64,000 bases of DNA, taken from Peptococcus niger. GTDB taxonomy: Bacteria > Bacillota > Peptococcia > Peptococcales > Peptococcaceae. The notes under the pieces were generated by a model. That model made no database searches, was not told the origin of the DNA, and saw only the letters and a program-made list of their open reading frames with translations. Within the stretch, counting starts at the first letter, position 1; every line of letters starts with the position of its first letter. Positions 27,203 through 34,609 of the stretch are shown in pieces. The stretch is from positions 49,345-113,344 of the forward strand of contig NZ_FNAF01000006.1 in NCBI RefSeq assembly GCF_900101835.1, in the 5' to 3' direction. The position numbers and the translations under genes are program-made.

Positions 27203-28435
27203 TTACTGATTGCCATCCGGCTGGTGACGGCCGGTAATGCGGTCCTTAAAGGTGTCAATAAAGACAGCAATCGCATTGTCGCCACTGACGTTGCAGGCGG
27301 TCCCGAAGGAATCCTGGGTCAGGTAGAGGGCAATCATCAAGCTGGCCAAAGCGCCTTCCACCGGAATGCCAATCATCGGCAGGAAGGAAAGGGCACTCAT
27401 AATGGCGCCGCCCGGTGCACCCGGTGCAGCAATCATGACAACGCCTAAGGTCAAGACAAAGGGAATCATCAGCCCCATGCTGTGGGGCATATTGCTCATC
27501 ATCAACACGCCTGTAGCGCAGCTGGTGATGGTAATGGTCGAACCGGCCAAATGAATGGTGGCGCAAAGGGGTACGACAAAATCACGAATCCCTTTGGTGA
27601 CCCCATTTTTCTCGGCACATTGCAGGTTAACCGGAATGGTCACTGCAGAGGACTGGGTCCCAACGGCTGTCAAATAACCTGGAATCTGATTTTTCATCAA
27701 GCGCAAGGGGCTTTTGCCGCTGACTGTCCCGGCAACGGAGAACAGGAAGGTCAAGTAAAGGAAATGCAGGATCAAGATGACCACGTAGACCTTCCAGAAA
27801 ACCTTCAAGACACTCCAGACTTCGCCGGTATAGCTCATTTTGGCAAAAGTCAGACCGATGTAGATAGGCAAAATGGGAATGATGGTCTTGGCCAAGACCA
27901 GGTAAACGATTTCCTGCAGGCCGACAAAAATATCTTTCAGCAAATCGCCGACAGACTTAGTATCGTCTCTCATGCGCAGGGTAACAATCCCAATCCCTAG
28001 AATAAAGGCCAGGACAATGGCCGTTGTTACGCTAAAAATCGGATCTAGTGTAAATTCCAAATAGGGCTCAATTTCAGTTGCCGAGCTTTCCGTGAAATTT
28101 TTGATAATATCAGAGGTGATAAAATGAGGAAAAATGGCTGAGTCAACGGCATAAGCCAGGGTACCGGCAACAAGGGTTGAGCAGTAGGCCAGTAAAACGG
28201 TAAAGCCTAAGAGGCGACCGGCTCCACCGGCGGCCAGTTGAGCAATCCCGGCGGTAACAAAAGAAATGATGAGCAGCGGAATGATAAAGCCCAAGTACTG
28301 CGCAAAAATATTTGCCACCGTCGTAAATACGCGAATGACTGGCTCATTGACAAAGCTCCCGACGATCAAACCGAGGACAATCCCCAGTAAGAGCCGTGGG
28401 ACCAAGCCAAATTTTGTTTTTTTCTGTTCGGACAA
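27203..28435 (-). CDS. Dicarboxylate/amino acid:cation symporter (DAACS family)
   Basis: A 410-residue membrane carrier of the GltP/GltT/SstT family, which takes up acidic or neutral amino acids or C4-dicarboxylates with Na+ or H+. Seen are the serine-rich hairpin GTQSSAVTIPVNL, the second hairpin APGAPGGAIMSAL and the substrate motif NVSGDNAIAV in the last helix. The start is TTG 28435 (MSEQKKTKF): no in-frame ATG is nearby and GGGAGG lies 8 bases upstream. It is monocistronic; a weak imperfect hairpin at about 27127-27163 may end it. Confidence 0.88.
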   Translation of the reverse strand: MSEQKKTKFGLVPRLLLGIVLGLIVGSFVNEPVIRVFTTVANIFAQYLGFIIPLLIISFVTAGIAQLAAGGAGRLLGFTVLLAYCSTLVAGTLAYAVDSAIFPHFITSDIIKNFTESSATEIEPYLEFTLDPIFSVTTAIVLAFILGIGIVTLRMRDDTKSVGDLLKDIFVGLQEIVYLVLAKTIIPILPIYIGLTFAKMSYTGEVWSVLKVFWKVYVVILILHFLYLTFLFSVAGTVSGKSPLRLMKNQIPGYLTAVGTQSSAVTIPVNLQCAEKNGVTKGIRDFVVPLCATIHLAGSTITITSCATGVLMMSNMPHSMGLMIPFVLTLGVVMIAAPGAPGGAIMSALSFLPMIGIPVEGALASLMIALYLTQDSFGTACNVSGDNAIAVFIDTFKDRITGRHQPDGNQ

Positions 28436-28658
28436 AGATAATACCTCCCTTATTCATAAACGCTATTTTTACAGACAAGCACCATAAAAATAGTATCTAA
28501 CTATGCATGTATTTGCAAGTACAATTTGTCTTTTCTCGAAAACTTATTGTCCCCCGCTGACGTTCCCCCTCGACCCCATCAGGCGAACGTGTTACGATGG
28601 TGCCAGAGTAGGTCACAACTTTACTATAGCGAATAGTCATCTTACCAGGAGTGATACC

Positions 28659-29192
28659 ATGAACGATATTTTAGTGGTTGTAGATATGCAAAACGATTTC
28701 ATCACCGGCAGCCTTGGCACCGCCGAAGGGCAAGCCATCGTTGACCGGGTGGCGGACCGGATCCGCCAGCACCAGGGGAATATTTTTGTCACCCGGGATA
28801 CCCACGCGGATGACTACATGACCCGCCAGGAAGGCCATCATTTGCCGGTCCCCCATTGCGAAGCCGGTACCGAGGGCTGGCAGCTGGTCCCCGCCGTTGC
28901 CGATGCCCTGGCCGGCCGGCAAGTCACCTATTTTGACAAGCCAACCTTCGGCTCACCTGAACTGGCCATGGCCCTGAAGGCCTTAGACGATGAAAAGCGC
29001 TTAACCGCCATCACCCTCGTTGGCGTCTGTACAGACATCTGCGTCATTTCCAATGCGCTCTTGATCAAGGCCTTCCTCCCGGAAGTGCCCATCTATGTCG
29101 ATGCCTCCGCCTGTGCCGGCGTTTCACCGGAAAGCCATGAGCGGGCACTGGAAGCCATGGCGGTATGCCAGGTGAACATCAGCCATGCGTAA
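28659..29192 (+). CDS. Isochorismatase-family cysteine hydrolase, nicotinamidase-like
   Basis: The 177-residue product has the family triad D9 (VVDMQNDF), K94 (FDKPTFGS) and C124 (VGVCTDICV with its cis-peptide Gly-Val). Metal ligands of nicotinamidases appear in RDTHADDY (D47, H49) and PHCEAGTEG (H66). PncA-type enzymes convert nicotinamide to nicotinate. ATG 28659 with CAGGAGTGAT upstream is preferred to the longer open frame. It overlaps the next gene by 8 bases. Confidence 0.82.
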   Translation: MNDILVVVDMQNDFITGSLGTAEGQAIVDRVADRIRQHQGNIFVTRDTHADDYMTRQEGHHLPVPHCEAGTEGWQLVPAVADALAGRQVTYFDKPTFGSPELAMALKALDDEKRLTAITLVGVCTDICVISNALLIKAFLPEVPIYVDASACAGVSPESHERALEAMAVCQVNISHA

Positions 29193-30024
29193 AACCATTG
29201 TTCACCCCCTCGCGCCCTGGATATGGCATGATTCGGAAGTCCTGATTTTAGGCACCCTGCCCTCACCTGAATCACGGCGGCGGGGTCTTTATTACGGTCA
29301 CCCGCAAAACCGCTTTTGGCCAACCCTGGCAAGGCTTTTTAAGGAACCCCAGCCCTTGCATGCCGATGCCTGCCGTGAATTTGCCAAGCGTCATAAAATT
29401 GCCCTCTGGGATGTCTTTGCCCAAGCGGATATTGACGGCGCTGACGACAGCAGCATTCGCCATGCAGAGCTGAACAATATCCCTGCTAAAATCAAGGGCA
29501 CCGCCATCGGTCACATCTTTTGCACTGGGCAAAAGGCCTGGCAAACCTACCAGGCCAACTGGGCCGATACAATCGACCTGCCGGCAAGCTTGTTGCCCTC
29601 TCCCAGCCCGGCCAACCGCGCCCACTGGCCGGATGCCGCCTTGCCGGACGCCTACACCGTCATCAAAGACGCCTTGCACACCCCGGCCCCTTTCCCGGGC
29701 GGCCGCAATTTATTTGACCTGTCCCCCCTAGACGCTGACCAAGCGGAGCAAGTTGAAGTCCTGCAGGAAGACGCCGGCTGGCGGATTGAACGCATTGTCA
29801 GCCGTGGCCATTGCTCACCTGAAGGTTTTCTTTACGATCAAGCCGATTGCGAATGGGTTGCCGTCTTAGATGGCCGGGCCATTTTAGCCGATGACACCGG
29901 CCGCCGCATGGTTCTCAATACCGGCGATCACGCCCTTTTGCCGCCCCACCGGCGCCACAGCGTCATCGACACCACCGACCCCTGCATTTGGCTCGCCTGC
30001 TTCCGCAAATCTGCCGAAGCATAA
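29185..30024 (+). CDS. Deoxyinosine-type DNA glycosylase fused to a cupin domain
   Basis: A 279-residue two-domain protein. Residues 1-165 match uracil-DNA-glycosylase-superfamily proteins of the DNA-deoxyinosine glycosylase type: LGTLPSPESRRRGLYYGHPQ, NRFW and the late motif LLPSPSPAN. Residues 174-279 are a cupin: RIERIVSRGHCSPEGF, EWVAVLDGRAIL, TGDHALLPPHRRHSV. Both parts usually occur as separate proteins. There is one continuous frame and no sign of a sequencing join. It starts inside the nicotinamidase-like gene (8-base overlap). Base-excision repair of deaminated adenine is the likely role of the first half; the cupin role is unknown. Confidence 0.8.
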   Translation: MRKTIVHPLAPWIWHDSEVLILGTLPSPESRRRGLYYGHPQNRFWPTLARLFKEPQPLHADACREFAKRHKIALWDVFAQADIDGADDSSIRHAELNNIPAKIKGTAIGHIFCTGQKAWQTYQANWADTIDLPASLLPSPSPANRAHWPDAALPDAYTVIKDALHTPAPFPGGRNLFDLSPLDADQAEQVEVLQEDAGWRIERIVSRGHCSPEGFLYDQADCEWVAVLDGRAILADDTGRRMVLNTGDHALLPPHRRHSVIDTTDPCIWLACFRKSAEA

Positions 30025-30128
30025 CTCCGACAAGCGACCACCTCCACTTCCCCAGCGTGGCATCCTCCGGCAATTACCTCCACTGTCACGCCAATAAATC
30101 CGACCGGCAGGGGAGCATCCTTAGGCCC

Positions 30129-30157
30129 TTGACCCAATTATGCTCCCATCCTATACT
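30129..30157 (+). promoter_or_regulatory. Promoter of the alcohol dehydrogenase gene
   Basis: TTGACC (30129-30134) and TATACT (30152-30157) with a 17-base spacer, about 40 bases before the start codon. Confidence 0.65.
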
Positions 30158-30199
30158 GTCTTTAAAGATAAGGTCCGAATAAAGGAGTGTGCCTGTCGA

Positions 30200-31339
30200 A
30201 TGAAAACATTTAATATGCGTCCCGAAATTTATTTTAACCGCGGGTCATTAGCCCTGCTGAGCCATTGCCAAGACGAACGTGCTGTCATCGTAAGCGATGC
30301 AACCATGGCCCAATTTGGCTATGTGGATAAAATCAAAGCTTACCTGGACCAAGCCCATTCAACTGCTGAAGTTTGGACAGGGGCCAAGCCCAACCCGGAT
30401 GTGGCTGTGGTTACCGATTGTTTGGCCACCTTACAACGGATCAGCCCCAGCCTATTGATCGCCCTGGGCGGTGGCTCCGTCATCGACACTGCCAAAGCCG
30501 CCCTATATATGTGGCGCGCCTTGTGCGACCAGCAGGGCACAAGCTTCCAGCGGCCGACCTTCGTCGCCGTTCCCTCCACCAGCGGTACCGGCTCAGAAGT
30601 CACCTCATTTTCCGTGATTACCGATGCAGACGGCAAAAAGACCACCTTAATCGACGCCATGATGGCACCGGATATGGCCATCTTAGACCCGACCTGTACC
30701 AATGCCATCCCCTATAAGGTTACCGTGGACACCGGACTGGACGTCCTCACCCACGCATTTGAAGCCTACGTCTCCGTCAACGCCACAGATTTTTCAGACG
30801 CCATGGCAGAAAAAGCCGTTCAGGTCGTTTTTGACTGCCTGCCCCAATTAAAAGAAAATCTGGACGACGACACCGCCAGAGAACGGATGCACAATGCCTC
30901 TTGCCTAGCCGGCGCTGCATTTGAAAATGCCGGCCTGGGCATTAACCACAGTTTGGCCCACGCCCTAGGTGGATATTGGCACCTGCCCCATGGCCGCGCC
31001 AATGCCCTTTTAATTGAAGGCGTCATCCAGTATAACGCCGACCTCAACGGCAGTGCCCAAAACCGAGCCACAGACAAATACGCCCACCTGGCAAAAATCC
31101 TGGACCTGCCGGCCCGCACCGCCCGTGAAGGCGTAGTCAACCTCATTGCCGCCGTCACCAACCTCAAGCAGTCCCTCGACGTCCCCTTGGGCATTGCCGG
31201 CACTGACATTCCCTGGGATGACTATGAATCCGCCCTGGAAACCCTCGTCACCCAAGCCCTCGCCGACCGCTGCACCCCCACCAACCCACGCACCCCAAGC
31301 CCCGAAGACCTGCGCAACATTTTAATTCGCGCCTTCTAA
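30200..31339 (+). CDS. Iron-containing alcohol dehydrogenase
   Basis: A 379-residue group III alcohol dehydrogenase. The nucleotide site ALGGGSVIDTAKA and PSTSGTGSEVTSFSVI are present, with metal ligands in GLDVLTHAFEAYVS (Asp, His) and NHSLAHALGGYWHLPHGRAN (two His). This family reduces aldehydes (butanol or 1,3-propanediol type) in fermentation. ATG 30200 is used; AAAGGAG lies 12 bases upstream, a little far. It is the last ordinary gene before the toxin-tail island. Confidence 0.92.
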   Translation: MKTFNMRPEIYFNRGSLALLSHCQDERAVIVSDATMAQFGYVDKIKAYLDQAHSTAEVWTGAKPNPDVAVVTDCLATLQRISPSLLIALGGGSVIDTAKAALYMWRALCDQQGTSFQRPTFVAVPSTSGTGSEVTSFSVITDADGKKTTLIDAMMAPDMAILDPTCTNAIPYKVTVDTGLDVLTHAFEAYVSVNATDFSDAMAEKAVQVVFDCLPQLKENLDDDTARERMHNASCLAGAAFENAGLGINHSLAHALGGYWHLPHGRANALLIEGVIQYNADLNGSAQNRATDKYAHLAKILDLPARTAREGVVNLIAAVTNLKQSLDVPLGIAGTDIPWDDYESALETLVTQALADRCTPTNPRTPSPEDLRNILIRAF

Positions 31340-31386
31340 AAGCAAGCATTAGCAGGCAATACAGGAGCGAAACTATCCCAGCAAAA

Positions 31387-31432
31387 ACAGCGTCCCCTAA
31401 GGCAAAACCTACCTTGCCTTAGGGGACGCTGT
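31387..31432. terminator. Long perfect hairpin after the alcohol dehydrogenase gene
   Basis: A 19-base perfect inverted repeat (31387-31405 with 31414-31432) has an 8-base loop. On the minus strand it is followed by TTTTTG; on the plus strand there is no T run. It may end the alcohol dehydrogenase transcript or protect it, or block minus-strand transcription from the island. Confidence 0.55.
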
Positions 31433-31548
31433 CTATGAGTACCAACTTCCTGTCCAGCCTTCATTCCTTCCATAGATATAAAATCTATGTGGTTTCCCCA
31501 AACCAGTACCAGAATAACTAAAAAGAGAACTCTATTAAGGAGAAAAAA

Positions 31549-31734
31549 ATGAAAATAAAACAGTACGACAAGGTTTTATTAAAAGACGGTCGCACGGCTC
31601 AAATTATAGAAATCTTTAACGTCGAGGGTAAGATATTTTATTTAGGCGATATAGACATACCCCTGTCAGATGGGAACATAGAGTGGGAAACAGACGATAT
31701 CCCTGCGGAAGATATAGTTAAGATAATTGATTAA
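31549..31734 (+). CDS. 61-residue immunity-like protein
   Basis: A small acidic protein (MKIKQYDKVLLKDGRTAQII...) with a beta-rich pattern and strong ribosome site AAGGAGAAAAAA before ATG 31549. I recall similar K-x-x-Y-D-x-V-x-L-K-D-G-R-x-A proteins next to polymorphic or phage-borne toxin tails, so I call it immunity-like. It is the first gene of the AT-rich island and is followed directly by a degraded toxin tail. No toxin for it is visible upstream. Function is inferred from context only. Confidence 0.5.
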   Translation: MKIKQYDKVLLKDGRTAQIIEIFNVEGKIFYLGDIDIPLSDGNIEWETDDIPAEDIVKIID

Positions 31735-31754
31735 GAGCCAACTTGACAAGTTGG

Positions 31755-32066
31755 TCATTAATACTAATAATAGTGATGCAACAAGCAGATATTCTCTTAA
31801 AGTATATAAAAACAATACAAAAAAGATGCAGCAACTTTTAAACGACAAGCCTGACCGGCTTGTGGCGATTCATAGCCACCCACAGGGCATGATGGTCGGG
31901 TATTTGTGTATGAAGTGCACGAGGGATTCGAAAAGATTCTACCCATGAAAATATTCTCATTATTGAAAAGTATAAGAGATTAGGGTATCATGAATTTGTA
32001 GCCCAATATGAAGCTTTGAAAAGCTTGAGCGAATCTTATCATTTTTCGATAAAGGAAGTGTTGTAA
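31755..32066 (+). pseudogene. Degraded JAB-like toxin tail, copy 1
   Basis: Frames read TKKMQQLLNDKPDRLVAIHS, HPQG, then after an out-of-frame deletion HDGRVFVYEVHEGFEKILP, and after a one-base loss ENILIIEKYKRLGYHEF...KEVL. Alignment with copy 2 (34.7-35.0 kb) shows that the segment after the HSHP motif is missing, with GGCATG/AGCATG at the deletion ends, and that CCCCAT became CCCAT. The intact form has an H-x-H-P...S-x-x-D metalloprotease-like signature (one residue shorter than RadC/JAMM) like the C-termini of some phage head or polymorphic toxin proteins. The N-terminus is absent. Confidence 0.6.
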
Positions 32067-32067
32067 A

Positions 32068-32250
32068 GTGACAAAGCGCGCTGAGGCGTATCTAAAAAAA
32101 TACCCTAAATCGGAGTATCTGTTTATTGAAGATCAAGAAGGCGATCCGGAAAGGGCTAGGTTGTTTCATGAACTTACGGACGAAGAAGCTAAATACGTTT
32201 TGAGGAAACAAGGCGCCACTGAAAAAGAAATAGCAATAGCATTTGATTAA
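32068..32250 (+). CDS. 60-residue immunity-like protein, paralogue 1
   Basis: GTG start, MTKRAEAYLKKYPKSEYLFI... The family of four in this island shares Y-P-x-x-E near residue 15, GDPERA-x-L/F-F near 26-34, a helix D/E-E-x-A-x-x-V-L-R and a C-terminal I-A-x-x-F-D. It is acidic and predicted mostly helical. Its ribosome site AAAGGAAGTG is contained in the last K-E-V codons of the upstream toxin tail, so translation of the two is linked. By position after a toxin tail it should be the cognate immunity protein; no family name is known to me. Confidence 0.6.
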   Translation: MTKRAEAYLKKYPKSEYLFIEDQEGDPERARLFHELTDEEAKYVLRKQGATEKEIAIAFD

Positions 32251-32280
32251 AAACCACCTACCAAAAGGCAGGTGGTTTTT
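32249..32280 (+). terminator. Terminator of paralogue 1
   Basis: AAAAACCACCTACC-AAAA-GGCAGGTGGTTTTT, starting in the stop codon. Nearly the same hairpin follows paralogues 3 and 4. Confidence 0.88.
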
Positions 32281-32300
32281 GCGTTGAAAGGAGATAGCAC

Positions 32301-32405
32301 ATGGCCAAAAACGTCAATTTGGGGTATAATGAATATGAAGCTCAGCTTAATGCAATGCAGGATTTAAGTCGATCATATAATTTCACACTTAAGGAAGTGA
32401 TTTAA
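32301..32405 (+). CDS. 34-residue orphan toxin-tail ORF
   Basis: ATG 32301 with AAAGGAG upstream opens a 34-codon frame (MAKNVNLGYNEYEAQLNAMQ...KEVI). All but the first five residues equal the last helix of the toxin tails at 32.0 and 35.0 kb (LGY-N/H-E-x-x-A-Q ... F-x-x-K-E-V/L). Its MAKN start matches the start of the YjcQ-type gene, so the ORF looks like a recombination product. It ends one base before paralogue 2 and carries that gene's ribosome site, which may be why it survived. Confidence 0.45.
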   Translation: MAKNVNLGYNEYEAQLNAMQDLSRSYNFTLKEVI

Positions 32406-32406
32406 T

Positions 32407-32589
32407 ATGACGGAAAGGGCAAAAGCATATTTAGAAAAATATCCTACCCCAGAGATTCTTGTGATTGAAGACCAAGAAGAAGACCCAGAAAGGGCTAGAC
32501 TTTTTAGTGAGCTACCTGACGAAGACGCAAAGCAGGTTCTGCGACACTATGGTGTAAAAGAAGAGGCTATAGCGATAGCATTTGATTAA
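32407..32589 (+). CDS. 60-residue immunity-like protein, paralogue 2
   Basis: ATG 32407, MTERAKAYLEKYPTPEILVI..., 60 residues. About 50 of 60 positions match paralogue 4 at 35.4 kb, fewer match paralogues 1 and 3. The conserved core is VIEDQE-x-DPERA-x-LF and ELPDEDAKQVLRHYG. It is preceded at one base by the orphan tail ORF whose AAGGAAGTG serves as ribosome site. The maintained frame, while neighbouring tails decay, suggests selection for the immunity-like gene. Confidence 0.6.
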   Translation: MTERAKAYLEKYPTPEILVIEDQEEDPERARLFSELPDEDAKQVLRHYGVKEEAIAIAFD

Positions 32590-32614
32590 AAGCCACCCAA
32601 CCCGGGTGGTTTTT
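32588..32614 (+). terminator. Terminator of paralogue 2
   Basis: CCACCC-AACCC-GGGTGG followed by TTTTT. A variant of the hairpin after the other paralogues. Confidence 0.75.
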
Positions 32615-32632
32615 GCGTTGAAAGGAGAGTTT

Positions 32633-33009
32633 ATGGCCAAAAACGATTACCACGTCATCGTCTACTACCTGCTCAGCTATTTATACGACTGCCTCAAGTG
32701 TAGAAAGCTTTTGGACAGGAACGTTATTCGGCTAGAAGCTACTCGGAAGGGATAGACCCGCACTACTACCGCTATATTCTTGACTATTTACTGAAAGACG
32801 GCCTAATTGAAGGGGTATCCATACATGAGGTGCCCATTTTAGGCCAGCGCAATGCCAGTCAACTGCGCGGCTTAGACGATATGCGCATTACCCCGGCGGG
32901 CATCGCCTACCTGCAGGAAAATTCCATGATGAAAAAAGCCTATGAGACCTTAAAGGCCATGAAACATTTATTTAAGCAAGGTAATCCACCATCTCCCGTG
33001 CAGGGTTAA
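32633..33009 (+). pseudogene. YjcQ-family protein, frameshifted copy 1
   Basis: The frame opens MAKNDYHVIVYYLLSYLYDC at ATG 32633 with AAAGGAG upstream. It continues in another frame as SARSYSEGIDPHYYRYILDY, then VPILGQRN and ITPAGIAYLQENSMMKKAYE to TAA 33009. Order and motifs match YjcQ, a small winged-helix-like protein common in prophages and their remnants. One base is missing near 32729 (AACGTTATTCGG). The gene is otherwise complete, so the lesion is recent or a sequencing error. Confidence 0.7.
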
Positions 33010-33020
33010 GCACAATGTGT

Positions 33021-33142
33021 TTGATACCGTTTCAAAATGTGGTATAATCTAAGTAAGACAGAGCCTTTGCCGCCTGTCAAGCGAAATCAAGGTCATAGTA
33101 TTTATGACACAAAAAACCACCGGGGCCATCCGGTGGTTTTTT
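33021..33142 (+). ncRNA. Antitoxin RNA of type I toxin-antitoxin locus 1
   Basis: The promoter is TTGATA (33021-33026), 16 bases, TATAAT (33043-33048) with an extended TGG. The RNA would start near 33055, form a GACAG...CTGTC stem-loop and end at the terminator 33111-33142 (AAAAAACCACCGG/CCGGTGGTTTTTT), which also serves the convergent toxin mRNA. Two stretches are antisense to the toxin mRNA: 33081-33091 (11 bases, identical to 33231-33241) and 33097-33110 (14 bases matching 33248-33261 with two C-to-T changes, i.e. G-U pairs), the second covering the toxin start codon. This is the par/Fst RNA II layout. Confidence 0.75.
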
Positions 33143-33156
33143 GTTTAGGCTGGCTG

Positions 33157-33252
33157 TCATTTGTTTTCTTCACTGTCCAGCCATTTGCAAATATAGCGGC
33201 TAACTACACTTGCCATGACAGTAAAGATTAGCGAAATCAAGTTTTCCAGCAT
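33157..33252 (-). CDS. Fst/par-like type I toxin, 31 residues, locus 1
   Basis: ATG 33252 with AAGGGGGTG upstream encodes a 31-residue peptide: hydrophobic residues 5-17, then RYICKWLDSEENK. This is the Fst pattern of one membrane helix plus a charged tail with a W/V-L-D/N motif. Fst-type toxins insert in the membrane and disturb it when the RNA antitoxin decays. A minus-strand extended -10 (TGGTATACT, 33299-33307) can start the mRNA, which ends at the shared terminator 33111-33142. It is 20 of 31 residues or so similar in pattern to the locus 2 peptide, sharing YICKWLD. Confidence 0.72.
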   Translation of the reverse strand: MLENLISLIFTVMASVVSRYICKWLDSEENK

Positions 33253-33385
33253 TTACGACACCCCCTTCCGTTGCCGGAATGGGAATGACAACGCCAATAG
33301 TATACCATAATCGACCTGGACAAGTCGGTAAAAGGTCTTTTTTGTATGCCAAAAATTGCTTGCCTAACCTAAAACGGGAGCGTCC

Positions 33386-33514
33386 GGTCATGGCGACGAC
33401 CTAAAAAGCCTAGGCGTAAAAGGAAACTGCAGCGCCGGCGTCAAGCAGTACGAAAGCGTCGCTATCCGCACCTCCATCATCTGCCAAGAGATAGATACGG
33501 ACAGACGTATTTAA
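33386..33514 (+). pseudogene. Phage-like gene fragment
   Basis: An open stretch without start codon reads GHGDDLKSLGVKGNCSAGVK and then QYESVAIRTSIICQEIDTDR before TAA. The composition is more GC-rich than its surroundings. It resembles a phage structural or packaging protein fragment, but I cannot name the family. It overlaps the start of the next remnant in another frame, so the junction is a recombination scar. Confidence 0.35.
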
Positions 33515-33904
33515 CCGGGGCAAAGGATTATAAGGAGTGGGTATCTGTTTCCTCTGATAATGGCTATAATAAGGATAAAGGCATTATATTTATCCCTAAA
33601 TCAGTAGATGCAAAAGCTAGAAACTATGACGTTTTGGCTCCCGCGACTGGGGAAGTATTTAACTTTGAGGGCACCTATTTACAAAACGTAAAAATTTTTG
33701 TGGGGTATAAAGGCGTTAAGCCGCTAAGAAATGCGGTAAAAGAGGGGCTTGCACAACAGTATGGTGGAACCCCCGAAGTGGCAACATGCTAAAGCCTATG
33801 GGGTTTTAGATGTCTATGATGATGAAGTTAAAGCTGAAGTACACTGGTTTCAGGAGAAGACAGTCGGTAAGTACAAATTCAGGGTGAAGAGGTGGTTAGA
33901 GTGA
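33487..33904 (+). pseudogene. Toxin C-terminal domain with one frameshift in a run of five C
   Basis: The first frame reads from about YGQTYLTGAKDYKEWVSVSS to AQQYGGTP; the second continues KWQHAKAYGVLDVYDDEVKA and EVHWFQEKTVGKYKFRVKRW-LE to TGA 33904. Removing one C from ACCCCCG (33770-33774) gives one continuous domain of about 138 residues. The W-x-H-x-K-A-x-G ... E-V-H-W-F-Q-E ... K-F-R-V-K pattern is like C-terminal domains that follow phage head or polymorphic toxin proteins. No start or trafficking domain is present. The stop overlaps the next gene's GTG (GTGA). Confidence 0.5.
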
Positions 33905-34068
33905 AAGTCCGATACATCAAGGAAACGGAGTTTCTTGTTTGCACAAAAAATAAAGTTTATGAAGTATTAGATGAAAAAACTTTTAAGCACTCCACTTGGT
34001 ATCAAATTATTGATGATTCCGGAGAGGCTTACTGGTATCCAGCTCATTTTTTTGAATTAGTAGCATAA
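33901..34068 (+). CDS. 55-residue immunity-like protein
   Basis: GTG 33901 overlaps the toxin-tail stop by 4 bases. The product (MKVRYIKETEFLVCTKNKVY...) is beta-rich with E-V-L-D-E, W-Y-x-I-I-D-D-S-G-E and Y-P-x-x-F-F-E-L, a pattern I associate with small proteins encoded after polymorphic toxin domains. The 4-base overlap is typical of toxin-immunity pairs. An imperfect hairpin (GCCACCC...GGGTAGC, then TTTTT) follows. It is likely the immunity partner of the remnant at 33487. Confidence 0.5.
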   Translation: MKVRYIKETEFLVCTKNKVYEVLDEKTFKHSTWYQIIDDSGEAYWYPAHFFELVA

Positions 34069-34089
34069 GCCACCCTCACCCGGGTAGCT

Positions 34090-34330
34090 TTTTGTTGAAA
34101 GGAGACAGCACGGCTATTTTGCCGGAGTATCTAGGGATCAGTAAACCTAAATGGAAGCAGCTAATGGCTATGTTGGTCAAAAAACGGATACATTGAAGGC
34201 GTGGCCATTGCCTCCATTGTAGGCGCACGAGCCTTTTAAAGTAACCCCCCCATATTACTTAAAAAAGCTTAGAATACCCACAGGAAAATTCCATGATGAA
34301 AAATCCGCCAACCTTACAAAAGGCATAGCA
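34090..34330 (+). pseudogene. YjcQ-family protein, heavily degraded copy 2
   Basis: Only pieces remain: the AAAGGAGACAGCAC leader, ILPEYLGISKPKWKQLMAML, then in other frames GYIEGVAIASIVGARAF and PQENSMMKN, matching the middle and end of the YjcQ copy at 32.6 kb. Several stops and indels interrupt it, including a C7 run. Edges are approximate. Confidence 0.5.
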
Positions 34331-34388
34331 GATATCATTTATAATGAAGTTATCTCTTATCTCCCGTGTCGGGTTGAGCACAATATAT

Positions 34389-34507
34389 TTGATAACCTTT
34401 CAAAATGTGGTATAATCTAAGTAAGACAGAGCCTTTGCCGCCTGTCAAAAGGATATTGCAGTTATGCGAACAGAAAAACCCACCGAGGGCAAGTCGGTGG
34501 GTTTTTT
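34389..34507 (+). ncRNA. Antitoxin RNA of type I toxin-antitoxin locus 2
   Basis: The promoter is TTGATA (34389-34394), 16 bases, TATAAT (34411-34416); from the -10 to base 34448 it is identical to locus 1. The RNA ends at the stem AAAAACCCACCGA/TCGGTGGGTTTTT (34474-34506). Its target-pairing part differs from locus 1: 34447-34460 equals 34588-34601 (14 bases), and 34461-34469 matches 34605-34613 with one G-U pair. Together they would form a duplex with the toxin mRNA broken only by a 3-base bulge and covering the AUG. Confidence 0.75.
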
Positions 34508-34513
34508 GTTGGG

Positions 34514-34609
34514 CTAGTTGTCACTGTGCTTTTCATCTAGCCACTTGCAAATGTAATGGCAAGTTACATTTGCCATGATGGAAAGTAAAAAGGATATTGC
34601 AATCGTCAT
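34514..34609 (-). CDS. Fst/par-like type I toxin, 31 residues, locus 2
   Basis: ATG 34609 with GGGAGGTGG 5 bases upstream encodes 31 residues: MTIAISFLLSIMANVTC then HYICKWLDEKHSDN. It has the same length, membrane helix and YICKWLD motif as the locus 1 toxin, but a different N-terminus, changed together with the antisense stretch in its RNA. A minus-strand TGGTATACT (34657-34665) is the likely promoter. The mRNA would converge on the terminator shared with the antitoxin RNA. Confidence 0.72.
   Translation of the reverse strand: MTIAISFLLSIMANVTCHYICKWLDEKHSDN

Noticed and set aside
33200..33391. A 63-codon minus-strand ORF over the first toxin-antitoxin locus
   Set aside because: It lies in another frame than the 31-residue toxin, spans the toxin promoter and has no ribosome site.
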